Positions 7,204 to 15,415 are shown, counted from the stretch's first letter. The stretch: 45,155 nt of DNA from DAONBD01 sp964525485 (GCA_964525485.1 CAZGHH010000006.1:1-45155); one strand, 5' to 3'. The notes: generated from the sequence alone by a model not told the origin. Made by a program: numbers and translations.

Positions 7204-7629
7204 ATGGTCACCACCCCTCAAGATCTCGAAGAAACTCAGGAATCAGCTCCGCAAACTCCGGAAATCAAAGTTGGAAATGTATTTTACTTAACAAAAGAAA
7301 TAAGGGCGGTAACGTCACATCCAAATATATATCCGGCGGGGTCTGTGGTAAAAGTGGTGGAGACGCAACACGAATCAGGAAGAATTATGTGTTTGGTAAC
7401 TCCAAAAGGTATGCCGGGTGGATTTACGGAACTGCTTCCAATCTCTGCTTTTTGTGAAGGTTGTTGCAGACCTGACAGGCGCTCAGGACAGCCACTTTCT
7501 CCCGAGAGCGACAGAGCTCAAGAAATATTACACAATCCTGTTGCTAAAGGTAGAGCTGAAGATACATTCGTTCAAACAAGAGATTTAGTTTTGCAAGCAT
7601 TGGGAGTGAAATCCGAGCAAGCCGAATAA
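7204..7629 (+). CDS. Orphan small protein, SH3-like barrel possible
   Basis: 141 aa; no family recognised. The first ~20 residues are polar and probably disordered. Residues 21-80 (VGNVFYLTKEI, PAGSVVKVVETQHESGRI, MPGGFTELLPIS) have the alternating pattern and turns of a small beta-barrel. A short cysteine cluster CEGCC follows, then a helical C-terminus. There is no signal peptide. Its promoter is interleaved with that of tRNA-Thr. The leader is A-rich (ctcaaacaaa) without a Shine-Dalgarno. Confidence 0.65.
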   Translation: MVTTPQDLEETQESAPQTPEIKVGNVFYLTKEIRAVTSHPNIYPAGSVVKVVETQHESGRIMCLVTPKGMPGGFTELLPISAFCEGCCRPDRRSGQPLSPESDRAQEILHNPVAKGRAEDTFVQTRDLVLQALGVKSEQAE

Positions 7630-7668
7630 ATGTAGAAAAATAGATTCATATAGGTTAGGATAAAGAGG

Positions 7669-8739
7669 ATGAATAAAGTTCAAAAACAATTTTTAATGTC
7701 TCTTTTCCCGGAAGTGCGTTTCTCAGAAGTCTTGGCTAACCACTGTACTTTTCGTATTGGGGGCCCTGCGGACGCATTTATTGAAATTAAGAAACTCGAC
7801 GCGAGGTCACGGAAAAATCTAACCTCACTTTTTAAATTTTTGAATAAATCGAAGATTCCATTTTTTGTTTTGGGAGGCGGATCGAATGTACTTTTTAATG
7901 ACAAAGGCTTCCGCGGAGTTGTAATAAAAATCACGGCAAACGAAATCTTAATAAAATCAGATCAACAAAATTGGTTAGAGGCTTCGGCAGGCGTAAATCT
8001 TCAATTCCTCACGAAGCAAGCCAATGAAAAGGGCTTCCAAAACCTTCTTCAATTTGCAGGAATACCGGGAACGCTCGGAGGCGCCGTTCGCGGCAACGCC
8101 GGAGCGAACGGTATTGAAATAAAAGACGTCCTTGTCTCCGCGAAAATTCTAAACACAAAAACCGGCGCAATAAAAACATTCACGAATAAGCAACTCAAAT
8201 TCACATACAGAAATTCATATATAAAAAAGAATCCTCATTTAATAGTCTTGAGCGCAAAATTAAAACTTCAAAAATTCTCAAAAAAAGAAGCGGAAGAAAA
8301 ATGTGAGCTCATTGCAAAGCTATCAAACAGAAGAAAAGAAACTCAGCCTTGGGGGCTTTCAGCCGGCTCTTTTTTCAAGAATCCAACTCCATTTCAACTA
8401 CCAACAAAAAACATCCAGCATTCAAACGATCTGCTCTCAACAATGCATCCAAGTCATTCAAACCACCCAACCCTCACGTCAGACCAATTCAAAGCGGGTT
8501 ATCTTATCGATCAATGTGGTCTAAAAGGTACACGCATAGGAGGCGCGATCATCTCCGAAAAGCACGCGAACTTCTTCCAAAATCTCAATGATCCACTCAA
8601 TCCCGCAACTCAAAAAGACATACTTGCGCTAGCGACGAAAGCTCGCAAAGCGGTTTACAAAAAATTTAAAATCAGGCTTGAGGAAGAGGTGCAAATAGTC
8701 CCACGCTTCTCAAAATTACCCAAGAAACTTAAAAAATAA
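7669..8739 (+). CDS. murB: UDP-N-acetylenolpyruvoylglucosamine reductase MurB
   Basis: 356 aa. FAD-dependent reduction of enolpyruvyl-UDP-GlcNAc to UDP-MurNAc, the second committed step of peptidoglycan synthesis, in the cytoplasm. Visible: CTFRIGGPADAF, the FAD loop GGGSNVLFND (from about residue 69), GIPGTLGGAVRGNAGANG, YRNSY, the catalytic Ser in SAGSFFKNP, YLIDQCGLKG and the C-terminal Glu in EEEVQIVPRF. An insert of about 30 residues, rich in Pro, His, Ser and Thr, sits between SFFKNP and the YLIDQCGL segment. AGGA 8 nt before the ATG makes this one of the few genes here with a possible Shine-Dalgarno. murA and murI lie elsewhere in the window. Confidence 0.96.
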   Translation: MNKVQKQFLMSLFPEVRFSEVLANHCTFRIGGPADAFIEIKKLDARSRKNLTSLFKFLNKSKIPFFVLGGGSNVLFNDKGFRGVVIKITANEILIKSDQQNWLEASAGVNLQFLTKQANEKGFQNLLQFAGIPGTLGGAVRGNAGANGIEIKDVLVSAKILNTKTGAIKTFTNKQLKFTYRNSYIKKNPHLIVLSAKLKLQKFSKKEAEEKCELIAKLSNRRKETQPWGLSAGSFFKNPTPFQLPTKNIQHSNDLLSTMHPSHSNHPTLTSDQFKAGYLIDQCGLKGTRIGGAIISEKHANFFQNLNDPLNPATQKDILALATKARKAVYKKFKIRLEEEVQIVPRFSKLPKKLKK

Positions 8740-8773
8740 TTTTAAAACCAGTCAACTAAAACGCCCTAAACAA

Positions 8774-8802
8774 TTGTTTACTAATCTTAATTTTGCTAGA
8801 AT
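8774..8802 (+). promoter_or_regulatory. Candidate promoter of pilin gene 1
   Basis: -35 TTGTTT (8774-8779), 17-nt spacer, -10 TAGAAT (8797-8802), giving a leader of about 30 nt before the ATG at 8841. It follows murB with no visible terminator. Confidence 0.5.
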
Positions 8803-8840
8803 TAAAAACAGCGAATCAAAAAACTTAACCTATATTTCCT

Positions 8841-9281
8841 ATGATTACAAAAAAGTTCGTTAAGCAGGCGCTAATTATGCTCGGCTTAATGGTAGGAGCG
8901 ATCACAATTCTATCAGTGATCCCAACAGCATCAGCTGCGATCATCGGCTCAGGAGACCTTCCATCAAACCTCGGAGAGGCAACAGGTGGAGAGAGTTCAC
9001 TTCGAGCAATCATCGTAAAAGTCATCAACTATTTCTTAGGATTCCTAGGATTGGTTGCAGTTATTATGATTATCTACGGAGGTTTCACATATGTTACAGC
9101 TGCGGGTAAACAAGAGGCTGTAGACAGTGCAAAGAAGACAATTCTTTACGCTATCGTTGGTATCGTTATTATCCTATTGTCTTTTGCTATCGTAAATACA
9201 GTAGTAGGTGTAGCGGGTGGTGGAGATACTCCAGCTCCAGCGGCTACTACAGCACCGGCGACTGCGACTCCGGCTATGTAA
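8841..9281 (+). CDS. T4SS-pilin-like small membrane protein 1
   Basis: 146 aa. The signal peptide (about residues 1-33) ends in TASA-A. Two hydrophobic segments (FLGFLGLVAVIMIIYGGF and TILYAIVGIVIILLSFAIVN) flank a short charged loop (GKQEAVDSAKK), and the tail is Ala/Thr/Pro-rich. This layout matches the VirB2/TrbC-like 'T4SS pilin' proteins common in CPR genomes. No other secretion genes (VirB4, VirB6) are in the window. A close paralogue lies directly downstream; each copy has its own promoter and terminator, which points to independent and probably strong expression. Confidence 0.85.
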   Translation: MITKKFVKQALIMLGLMVGAITILSVIPTASAAIIGSGDLPSNLGEATGGESSLRAIIVKVINYFLGFLGLVAVIMIIYGGFTYVTAAGKQEAVDSAKKTILYAIVGIVIILLSFAIVNTVVGVAGGGDTPAPAATTAPATATPAM

Positions 9282-9316
9282 TAGAAGGTATAAGAGTATA
9301 GAAACTTTAATTCACA

Positions 9317-9348
9317 AAAGCCCCGTTTATGTTGAAACGGGGCTTTTT
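9317..9348 (+). terminator. Rho-independent terminator after pilin 1
   Basis: Perfect stem AAAGCCCCGTTT / AAACGGGGCTTT with a 6-nt loop (ATGTTG), running into TTTTT. It is the best intrinsic terminator in the window and separates the two pilin genes. Confidence 0.95.
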
Positions 9349-9350
9349 CG

Positions 9351-9379
9351 TTGCCAATCAAAAATGCATTTTGTATAAT
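9351..9379 (+). promoter_or_regulatory. Sigma70-type promoter of pilin gene 2
   Basis: -35 TTGCCA (9351-9356), 17-nt spacer, perfect -10 TATAAT (9374-9379). It starts 2 bp after the terminator of pilin 1 and leaves a leader of about 31 nt before the ATG at 9417. Confidence 0.75.
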
Positions 9380-9416
9380 GCCCGTAAGTATTACTCATTC
9401 AAGTAACATCTATTAT

Positions 9417-9830
9417 ATGATTACAAAGAAAACCATCTACCAAGGCCTGACAGTTTTTGGTCTTATGACACTTGCATTACTTCTGATTACATCGATTCCT
9501 TCTGCGTCTGCGGCCCTTATCACAGCACAGGACAATCCTTCAGAAATTGCAGGAGCTACGGGAGGTGAAGGGAGTTTAAGAGGTATAGCTTTGAAAGTTG
9601 TGAATTATGCGCTTGGATTTCTAGGTTTAGTAGCAGTCATAATGATTATCTATGGAGGTTTTCTTTATGTTACTTCGGCTGGTGAACAAGAAGGTGTTGA
9701 TAAAGGAAAGAAGATTCTTATGTACTCAATCATTGGTATTATCATCATTTTATTGTCATTTGCTATCATAAATACTGTTCTTGGAGTCGCTTCTGGAGGA
9801 GCAGCCTCATCTGGAGGAGCAGGTTTATAG
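9417..9830 (+). CDS. T4SS-pilin-like small membrane protein 2
   Basis: 137 aa from the ATG at 9417, chosen because it aligns with the start of the paralogue (both begin MITKK); an earlier in-frame ATG would lie upstream of the promoter's expected start site. The signal peptide ends SASA-A. The two membrane segments and the motif GFLGLVAVIMIIYGGF are identical or nearly so to pilin 1, while the signal peptide, the inter-helix loop (GEQEGVDKGKK) and the Gly/Ser/Ala-rich tail differ. This is a tandem duplication followed by divergence of the exposed parts. Confidence 0.85.
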   Translation: MITKKTIYQGLTVFGLMTLALLLITSIPSASAALITAQDNPSEIAGATGGEGSLRGIALKVVNYALGFLGLVAVIMIIYGGFLYVTSAGEQEGVDKGKKILMYSIIGIIIILLSFAIINTVLGVASGGAASSGGAGL

Positions 9831-9840
9831 GTTTTTAACA

Positions 9841-9880
9841 TTCAGTATTCATAGGCATTGATAATGCCAATAGTATTGAA
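9841..9880. terminator. Stem-loop between convergent genes
   Basis: Inner stem GGCATT-gat-AATGCC (9854-9868) and outer stem TTCAGTATT/AGTATTGAA (9 pairs including two G-U), between the stops of pilin 2 and the PRC-barrel gene. There is no long U-tract, so termination is inferred from position and structure. Confidence 0.5.
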
Positions 9881-9881
9881 T

Positions 9882-10406
9882 TTAAGCCGTCTCTAGTTTT
9901 ACGCCGGCCCTTACAGCCTCGGGGAGTTTGTTTTTTGCATCATCACTTTTAACTATTACTGAATCTTTTGTAGTATCAATTATGTTCTTAGCAGGTAAAA
10001 CTCTGGAATTGTATTGAACGAAACCAAGAAAAGTCTTCGAAACAAAAATTTTGGTCAAACATATTATTTGAGAATCAAAATACATATCCAGGATTTTTCC
10101 CAGATATTTACCGTCTTCGGTAAACACTTTTTTCATAAAAAAACTGCCAAAATCATCTACGACTTTTGCGACTCTCAAGACGTCTTCAACAGTTTCAAGG
10201 TCATCAGCATCTCTGATCCAAATACCATGTTTTATAGCCAAAATGTCATGAGGGGTGACAACCAGTTTTTGTTTACCATGAGTCAAAAAAGCGATTATGC
10301 GTCCGTTGTTTGGATCTATAATGACATCATTTATCAAAAACACAGGTCTGGCTGTGTCGGCCTCGAACACCGGTAACCCTATAATCTTTGAATATTCGTA
10401 TTCCAT
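9882..10406 (-). CDS. PRC-barrel domain protein (two domains)
   Basis: About 174 aa from the ATG at 10406; a TTG codon 15 nt upstream is a less likely start. Two PRC-barrel-like units: residues 1-75 (SKIIGLPVFEADTARPVFL, VIIDPNNGRIIAFL) and about 90-160 (GSFFMKKVFTEDGKYLGKIL, YFDSQIICLTKIFV). PRC barrels are small protein- or RNA-interaction folds, known for example from the C-terminus of RimM; the partner here is unknown. It is soluble and monocistronic, convergent with the pilins and divergent from tRNA-Pro. Confidence 0.78.
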   Translation of the reverse strand: MEYEYSKIIGLPVFEADTARPVFLINDVIIDPNNGRIIAFLTHGKQKLVVTPHDILAIKHGIWIRDADDLETVEDVLRVAKVVDDFGSFFMKKVFTEDGKYLGKILDMYFDSQIICLTKIFVSKTFLGFVQYNSRVLPAKNIIDTTKDSVIVKSDDAKNKLPEAVRAGVKLETA

Positions 10407-10427
10407 AATAGAAATATACAAAAAAAC

Positions 10428-10455
10428 TTGGCAAAAAGAAATTGCAGTGTAAAAT
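10428..10455 (+). promoter_or_regulatory. Candidate promoter of tRNA-Pro(TGG)
   Basis: -35 TTGGCA (10428-10433), 16-nt spacer, -10 TAAAAT (10450-10455), with the tRNA starting about 40 nt after the predicted transcription start. Confidence 0.6.
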
Positions 10456-10501
10456 ACGCTCGCACAAGTCCTGCATTTTCGAATCTTGATTTGTGCACTA
10501 T

Positions 10502-10578
10502 CGGGGTGTGGCGAAGTTGGCTATCGCGCCTGGTTTGGGACCAGGAGGCCCTGGGTTCAAGTCCCAGCACCCCGACCA
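10502..10578 (+). tRNA. tRNA-Pro (anticodon TGG)
   Basis: 77 nt with encoded CCA. Acceptor CGGGGTG/CACCCCG, the anticodon stem CCTGG/CCAGG enclosing TTTGGGA (anticodon TGG), and T arm CTGGG-TTCAAGT-CCCAG are all perfect; discriminator A. The next gene starts 12 nt after CCA. Confidence 0.97.
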
Positions 10579-10590
10579 TTTTAATAAGAT

Positions 10591-11124
10591 ATGAAAAAAC
10601 CTTTCAAAACAATTGTTGATGAAATAGATCCTTTCTTCACTTTTTGGCTTTTGAAAATATTAAATATCTTTGGATGGGGACGAGTAAGTCAAGTTATCAG
10701 GGGCAAAGTATTAAGATTTTTTGGATTCAACATTGGGGAAAAAACATCAATTTCATATGGTGTAATGATTTTTTGCAGAAAGGACGCCCTGTCGATCGGC
10801 GAAGGCACATTTATTAATCAAAAAGTTCATTTTGACGCAGGTTCTCCGATTAAAATCGGGAAATACTGTGATATTGGATACAATGTAGTTTTTGCAGGAT
10901 CCAAGCACGAATTGATCAGCAACAAATCCACTAACAGGCCAATAGTAAAATCAAAGCCAATTATAGTAGGGGATCATGTCTGGATAGGCTGTAATTCAAT
11001 CATATTAGCAGGAGTCAATATAGGCGCATATTCAGTTATTGGAGCAGGAAGTGTTGTTACAAAAGATGTTCCGGAAAACACATTTGTTGCCGGCATCCCT
11101 GCAAGGGTTATTAAAAATTTATAG
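10591..11124 (+). CDS. Left-handed beta-helix acyltransferase (maltose O-acetyltransferase-like)
   Basis: 177 aa. The N-terminal ~45 residues are hydrophobic and basic, possibly membrane-associated. They are followed by hexapeptide repeats typical of left-handed beta-helix acyltransferases (LSIGEG, IKIGKYCDIG, IIVGDHVWIGCNSIILAGVNIG, YSVIGAGSVVTKDVPENTFVAGIPARVI). The last block closely resembles sugar O-acetyltransferases that modify cell-surface polysaccharides. The general-base His is probably in GSKHEL. The acceptor is unknown. It starts 12 nt after tRNA-Pro and ends 2 nt before rimO, so the three may share a transcript. Confidence 0.88.
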   Translation: MKKPFKTIVDEIDPFFTFWLLKILNIFGWGRVSQVIRGKVLRFFGFNIGEKTSISYGVMIFCRKDALSIGEGTFINQKVHFDAGSPIKIGKYCDIGYNVVFAGSKHELISNKSTNRPIVKSKPIIVGDHVWIGCNSIILAGVNIGAYSVIGAGSVVTKDVPENTFVAGIPARVIKNL

Positions 11125-11126
11125 TA

Positions 11127-12524
11127 ATGACTTCAATCAAAAAAATAAGAATAGGAATAATCTCACTAGGCTGTCCCAAAAACACAGCAGATACGGAAAA
11201 CATTCTTTCGCTGTTGATTTCAAAGTTGCCAAATTTAGAACTTTCTTCTCCTGAAAACGCAGATATAGTTCTCATAAATACATGTGGATTTTTGAAAGCC
11301 GCTCGAAATGAGGTTTACGAAAATATAGAGGAATTTGAAAAAAAACGCGTCGTGATTTTGGGCTGTCTGGCAGGCTCATTTACTCGCGAGGATATGCAGA
11401 AATATCCACAAATCTATGCTGTAGCTACGGAAGTAAATTACAAAAAACTTCCACAAATTCTCAACTCAATTACAAAAAACAAGAAGTCATACGAGGTAGC
11501 AAAAGAGCCTCTCAAATTCATAAAAACTTTCGGCAAATCATTAATCACACCGAAATCATACGCATATATAAAAATTGCGGAAGGCTGTAATAATCGCTAT
11601 AGCTACTGCTTAATCCCAAAATTAAAAGGCCGATTTCGTAGCCGTCCGATGAATGAAATCATTATAGAAGCAAAGTCGTTGATAAAAGACGGAGTGAAGG
11701 AATTGGTATTGGTTGCTCAAGATTGTGGGGCTTATGGAAGCGATTTGGGTGAAGCAAAAAGTACATCAAATACGAATCCGCGATCTAACATGAAAAAAAC
11801 TACACTTTCTCTTCTCCTCAAAAAATTAGTGAAAATTCCGGGTGACTTTTGGGTGCGAGTTCTTTATGTGTATCCGGAAAGAATCACGGACGAACTTTTG
11901 GAAACAATGGCTTCAAACCCAAAAATCTGTCGTTATTTAGACATTCCGCTTCAGCATGGAGACGATGAAATTTTAAAAAAAATGAACCGTTTCAGTAATA
12001 CAAAAAAAGTTCTCGAACGCATTGAAAATATTCGCAAAAAAGTTCCCGGCATCACACTCCGAACCACATTTATCACAGGTTTTCCAGGTGAAAAAACCGA
12101 GAATTTCGAACACTTGCTCACATTCATGAAAGAGATAAATTTCGACCACGTCGGTGTTTTTGAATATTCACGCGAGCCAGGCACTTTAGCGTACGACATG
12201 GATATCCAAATTTCATCTGCAACCAAAAAACTCCGCAAAGAAAAAGCTATGACTCTTCAACAAAAAATTTCACTCGCGAACAATAAAAAATTCATCGGCC
12301 AAACAGTCACCGCATTGATAGAAAAATACGATCCAAACGCCGGCAAAAATGGCGAAGGCATATACATTGCCCGCTCTCACCGTTTCGCCCCCGAAATCGA
12401 CGGTGAAATCATTATAAAAGTCTCAAAAAGATCACCAAAAAAGCTTCCATTAAACACATTCCAAAAAGTCGAAATCACAGGAGCGACCGAGTATGATCTG
12501 GAAGGTAAAATACAAGAAAGATGA
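11127..12524 (+). CDS. rimO: RimO-type methylthiotransferase with altered radical-SAM motif
   Basis: 465 aa. The family (RimO/MiaB) attaches a methylthio group, RimO to an Asp of ribosomal protein uS12. The UPF0004 domain has its three auxiliary-cluster cysteines (SLGCPKNTADTE, LINTCGFL, ILGCLAGS). The radical-SAM motif should be C-x3-C-x2-C but reads C154-NNR-Y158-SY-C161: the middle cysteine is Tyr (TAT at 11598-11600; TGT would be expected). The following LIPKLKGRFRSRP and DIPLQHGDDEILKKMNR are normal, and a C-terminal TRAM domain ends GATEYDLEG. SLGCPKN and the C-terminus favour RimO over MiaB. Stop is TGA. Without Cys158 a normal SAM cluster is not expected to form. Confidence 0.9.
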   Translation: MTSIKKIRIGIISLGCPKNTADTENILSLLISKLPNLELSSPENADIVLINTCGFLKAARNEVYENIEEFEKKRVVILGCLAGSFTREDMQKYPQIYAVATEVNYKKLPQILNSITKNKKSYEVAKEPLKFIKTFGKSLITPKSYAYIKIAEGCNNRYSYCLIPKLKGRFRSRPMNEIIIEAKSLIKDGVKELVLVAQDCGAYGSDLGEAKSTSNTNPRSNMKKTTLSLLLKKLVKIPGDFWVRVLYVYPERITDELLETMASNPKICRYLDIPLQHGDDEILKKMNRFSNTKKVLERIENIRKKVPGITLRTTFITGFPGEKTENFEHLLTFMKEINFDHVGVFEYSREPGTLAYDMDIQISSATKKLRKEKAMTLQQKISLANNKKFIGQTVTALIEKYDPNAGKNGEGIYIARSHRFAPEIDGEIIIKVSKRSPKKLPLNTFQKVEITGATEYDLEGKIQER

Positions 12525-12543
12525 AGTCTAAGGCAGGCGAAAT

Positions 12544-13839
12544 CTAAGCAGCATTTTCTTCCAAATCCTTTGCTTCCACATATTCCACTCCGGGCAAATC
12601 TCTCGCTTCGCTCAATAAATAGTCATAAACCCTCATCAAAGCACCAAATTCAGTACCGGAATATTTTTTAGCACCCGGATTTGCAGCAAAAAACTTATAA
12701 GTTCCTCTTAAATCTGGAGCATGTTTTTCCATGCAACGAGCGGCATTTAGAGCATTCTCAGGCGAAAAATCAACGAAACTAAAAGTCTCAAAAGTGAAAA
12801 TTTTAGATAAAGATTTCACCCTGTACAAATTATAAACAGCAGTAGCAAATCTTTCCGGATCTTCAAATGTTGTTTTCAAATATTCTTTCAAAAATATTTC
12901 AGGCATCTCTCCACGCGAGCCATTTAAAAGTCTGTCAAAAACAACAGTATCTTGTTCGGCAGTCTCACAACACCTCAACCAATTCATAAACACTGATTGC
13001 AAAACAGCAATTTTTTCCACACACATTTTTTTATAAAGACTTACACATTCATCAAATTCAGAACAAACCTGGAAAAGGATGGCAAACGATTCAGGGTTTA
13101 TAGCCGCATCAAAAAGATTAAATTCCAAACCATATTCAGCTTTAAAAGTTTGCATTTTTTCATCTTTTAAAACAGACAAAAGCGCCATATATGTGTTAGC
13201 CCCAATAGGAATTTCACGCTTTTGCATCTCTCTCAAAATAGCCACGCACTGTTCGATTGTTGGATATTCGCGCCCCGGCTTTAGTCCTCCACCCTCAGCT
13301 ATGCAACAAGTTATCCATGAATTAAATACAGCTTGATTTAAAATCGCCTCTGCCCCGTGAGTTTCTTCAATCATTTTCAAAAGTTTATGGCCTTCTTCGT
13401 AACTATCGAGACCTTCAAACCACAAAGATAAAGTAGCGGCCAAAAGTATTTGAGCGTTAACAGTTTCTAGTATATCTGTTATTTCAGGGTCATGAGGAGC
13501 GGTAGCGTCTATCAGCTCACCAAAATCAAGTAATTGAGAAGGATTAACCCTCATTGCATTACCTTTTTGAATATTTATACCGGAAGTGTATAGCACGGCA
13601 TGGGTACTCTGAATTTTATCGGCTTCAGTTAAACTACCAATTGCAACACGTCGTCCGATCAACCCAAATTCTGCAAAAATTTCCGGAGATACTACAGCTC
13701 TGGAAAATTTTTCAAAATAACCTTTATCATCGGAATCAGATTCAGCGTTAGTGTCTTTATTGGCCCAATACTTATCGTAAACCGGGCGTACGTCTTCAGT
13801 CCACACAAGTTCTTCTAATTCTTGTCTATCTATCTTCAT
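12544..13839 (-). CDS. Orphan helical-repeat (PPR/TPR-like) protein
   Basis: 431 aa; no family recognised with certainty. It is soluble and almost entirely helical. Residues of about 160-290 repeat in a pattern reminiscent of pentatricopeptide repeats (FNSWITCCIAEGGG; CVAILREMQKREIPIGANTY; MALLSVLKDEKMQTFKAEYG; VCSEFDECVSLYKKM; FMNWLRCCETAEQD), about 35 residues apart. TPR-like solenoids are common in bacteria while true PPRs are rare, so TPR-like is the safer description. It has its own promoter and is convergent with rimO. No Shine-Dalgarno. Confidence 0.7.
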   Translation of the reverse strand: MKIDRQELEELVWTEDVRPVYDKYWANKDTNAESDSDDKGYFEKFSRAVVSPEIFAEFGLIGRRVAIGSLTEADKIQSTHAVLYTSGINIQKGNAMRVNPSQLLDFGELIDATAPHDPEITDILETVNAQILLAATLSLWFEGLDSYEEGHKLLKMIEETHGAEAILNQAVFNSWITCCIAEGGGLKPGREYPTIEQCVAILREMQKREIPIGANTYMALLSVLKDEKMQTFKAEYGLEFNLFDAAINPESFAILFQVCSEFDECVSLYKKMCVEKIAVLQSVFMNWLRCCETAEQDTVVFDRLLNGSRGEMPEIFLKEYLKTTFEDPERFATAVYNLYRVKSLSKIFTFETFSFVDFSPENALNAARCMEKHAPDLRGTYKFFAANPGAKKYSGTEFGALMRVYDYLLSEARDLPGVEYVEAKDLEENAA

Positions 13840-13876
13840 TTTTGATTTATTTGATTTAAGTTAACTAAAGGCGAAT

Positions 13877-13904
13877 ACTTTAGCATAAAAAATACGAAAG
13901 TCAA
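13877..13904 (-). promoter_or_regulatory. Candidate promoter of the helical-repeat gene
   Basis: Minus strand: -35 TTGACT (13899-13904), 16-nt spacer, -10 TAAAGT (13877-13882), leaving a leader of about 30 nt to the ATG at 13839. The rest of this intergenic stretch shows no clear element for the plus-strand gene at 14014. Confidence 0.5.
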
Positions 13905-14013
13905 GATCTGAAGGTCACAAGGATCAGAAATTCTTCCTTTCCCTTTACAAACCCTCTTCCTTTAGTCCACAATCCCCCTGCAAAACCGATCCAGCCAAAT
14001 TAACAATACGAAA

Positions 14014-15297
14014 ATGTCACCAGTTAAAACATACCCAGAACTACAGCTAAAGCCAGGAAAAGAGCTTCCAGTTTCATATCTCCACCCATGGATTTTTTCC
14101 GGAGCTTTGGATGAGAATACTAAGCCAAAAGACCTAAAATCTGGATCATTAGTAGTATTGAAAGATGCGCCTGGCAACACGCTTGGAGTTGGTACGTTTT
14201 CAAATCATTCAATGATAGCGGTACGAATCCTCGATTTCACTCCACCGGCAGAGCAAACCGCTGCAACAATAGATAAAAAATGGTTCACAAATAAATTCAA
14301 AGCGGCCGCAGAAAAACGCAAACTCATAGGATATGAAGAAGCAGGCACTACAGCATATAGATTGATTTTCGGGGAATCGGACGGCATCCCAGGACTCATA
14401 GTTGATCGCTATGGTGATGCACTTGTTATTCAAATTTCAACAGAGGGTATAGACAATCTCAAAGCAGAGATTATTGAAGCTCTTAAAGTCGTTTTTAAGC
14501 CGACTCTTATCGTCGAACGTAGCGATATTCAGTCTCGCCACGAAGAAGGATTAAAAGAATTCAAAGGAGTTCTCTACGAAAAAGCAGCAACAAAATCAGC
14601 CGAAGCAAGTTCAAAAAAATCCGCTTCCACAAACACCGTTCTAACATTTCAAGAAAACGGCATCACATTCGAAACAGACCTTCTCGAAGGCCAAAAAACA
14701 GGATTTTTCCTAGATCAAAAAGACCTTCGCCAACGCCTCGCAAAGTACGCAGCCAAAAGAAATGTCTTAAACGTATTTTCATACTCAGGCGCAGCCTCTA
14801 TTTATGCATTAAAAGCAAAAGCCACTCACACTTTGAACGTCGACTCATCAGCAGAAGCATTAGCTCAAGCCGAAAAGAACGCGAAGCTGAATAAAATTCC
14901 AAAAACAAAATATACTAACGTAGAAGAAGACGCTTTTCAGTTTCTAGGAAAATTTTCAGCGCCTGATTCAAAACCGGAATTCGACATGACTATCATCGAT
15001 CCACCAGCTTTAATTAAATCAAACAAAGACAAAGAAGAAGGCATGAAGGCTTACCATTTCTTGAATCGCGCAGCCATCCGCGCGACGAAAGACGGCGGAA
15101 TTTTTGTCACATCTAGCTGTTCACACTATCTCACGGAAGACGACCTTCTTCTTATTCTAAAAAAAGCTTCCATTCAATCAAAAGTCACGCTCACGATTTT
15201 AGATCACGTCACCCAGGCCGCAGACCATCCACTATCGATGTACTTTCCGGAGGGCGCATATTTGAAATCTTTTATCTGTCTGGTTTCAAGAAAATAA
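14014..15297 (+). CDS. rlmI: RlmI-like 23S rRNA (cytosine-C5) methyltransferase
   Basis: 427 aa. An N-terminal PUA domain (about residues 1-85; HPWIFSGALDEN is typical) is followed by the linker/EEHEE region (AYRLIFGESDGIPGLIVDRYGD) and a class I SAM methyltransferase domain: LLEGQKTGFFLDQKDLR, NVLNVFSYSGAASIYA (motif I), TLNVDSS, IIDPPAL (motif IV) and the catalytic-Cys segment SSCSHYL. The family methylates cytosines in 23S rRNA. An insert of about 20 Ser/Ala/Lys-rich residues (AATKSAEASSKKSASTNT) lies before TFQENGITF. The rlmI symbol is by similarity; exact site specificity cannot be read from sequence. Confidence 0.88.
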   Translation: MSPVKTYPELQLKPGKELPVSYLHPWIFSGALDENTKPKDLKSGSLVVLKDAPGNTLGVGTFSNHSMIAVRILDFTPPAEQTAATIDKKWFTNKFKAAAEKRKLIGYEEAGTTAYRLIFGESDGIPGLIVDRYGDALVIQISTEGIDNLKAEIIEALKVVFKPTLIVERSDIQSRHEEGLKEFKGVLYEKAATKSAEASSKKSASTNTVLTFQENGITFETDLLEGQKTGFFLDQKDLRQRLAKYAAKRNVLNVFSYSGAASIYALKAKATHTLNVDSSAEALAQAEKNAKLNKIPKTKYTNVEEDAFQFLGKFSAPDSKPEFDMTIIDPPALIKSNKDKEEGMKAYHFLNRAAIRATKDGGIFVTSSCSHYLTEDDLLLILKKASIQSKVTLTILDHVTQAADHPLSMYFPEGAYLKSFICLVSRK

Positions 15298-15386
15298 ACT
15301 GATATTCCAATCCGTAAGTGTGTGCTTTTCACATCAATTTCCTATAACTTTTCCACTCTTTTGCAACGAAAAAAGCGTAAGATTTA

Positions 15387-15415
15387 TTGCTCAAATACGT
15401 ACAGAGAAATACAAT
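15387..15415 (+). promoter_or_regulatory. Sigma70-type promoter of the SIMPL-domain gene
   Basis: -35 TTGCTC (15387-15392), 17-nt spacer, -10 TACAAT (15410-15415), with a leader of about 55 nt before the ATG at 15479. Confidence 0.6.

Noticed and set aside
9351..9416. Upstream in-frame ATG of pilin 2
   Set aside because: It lies in the promoter, ahead of the expected transcription start, and the paralogue alignment begins at 9417.
12522..12524. UGA recoded as glycine (Gracilibacteria-type code)
   Set aside because: TGA ends rimO at its natural C-terminus and ends the YraN gene in an ATGA overlap; no conserved position is interrupted by in-frame TGA.
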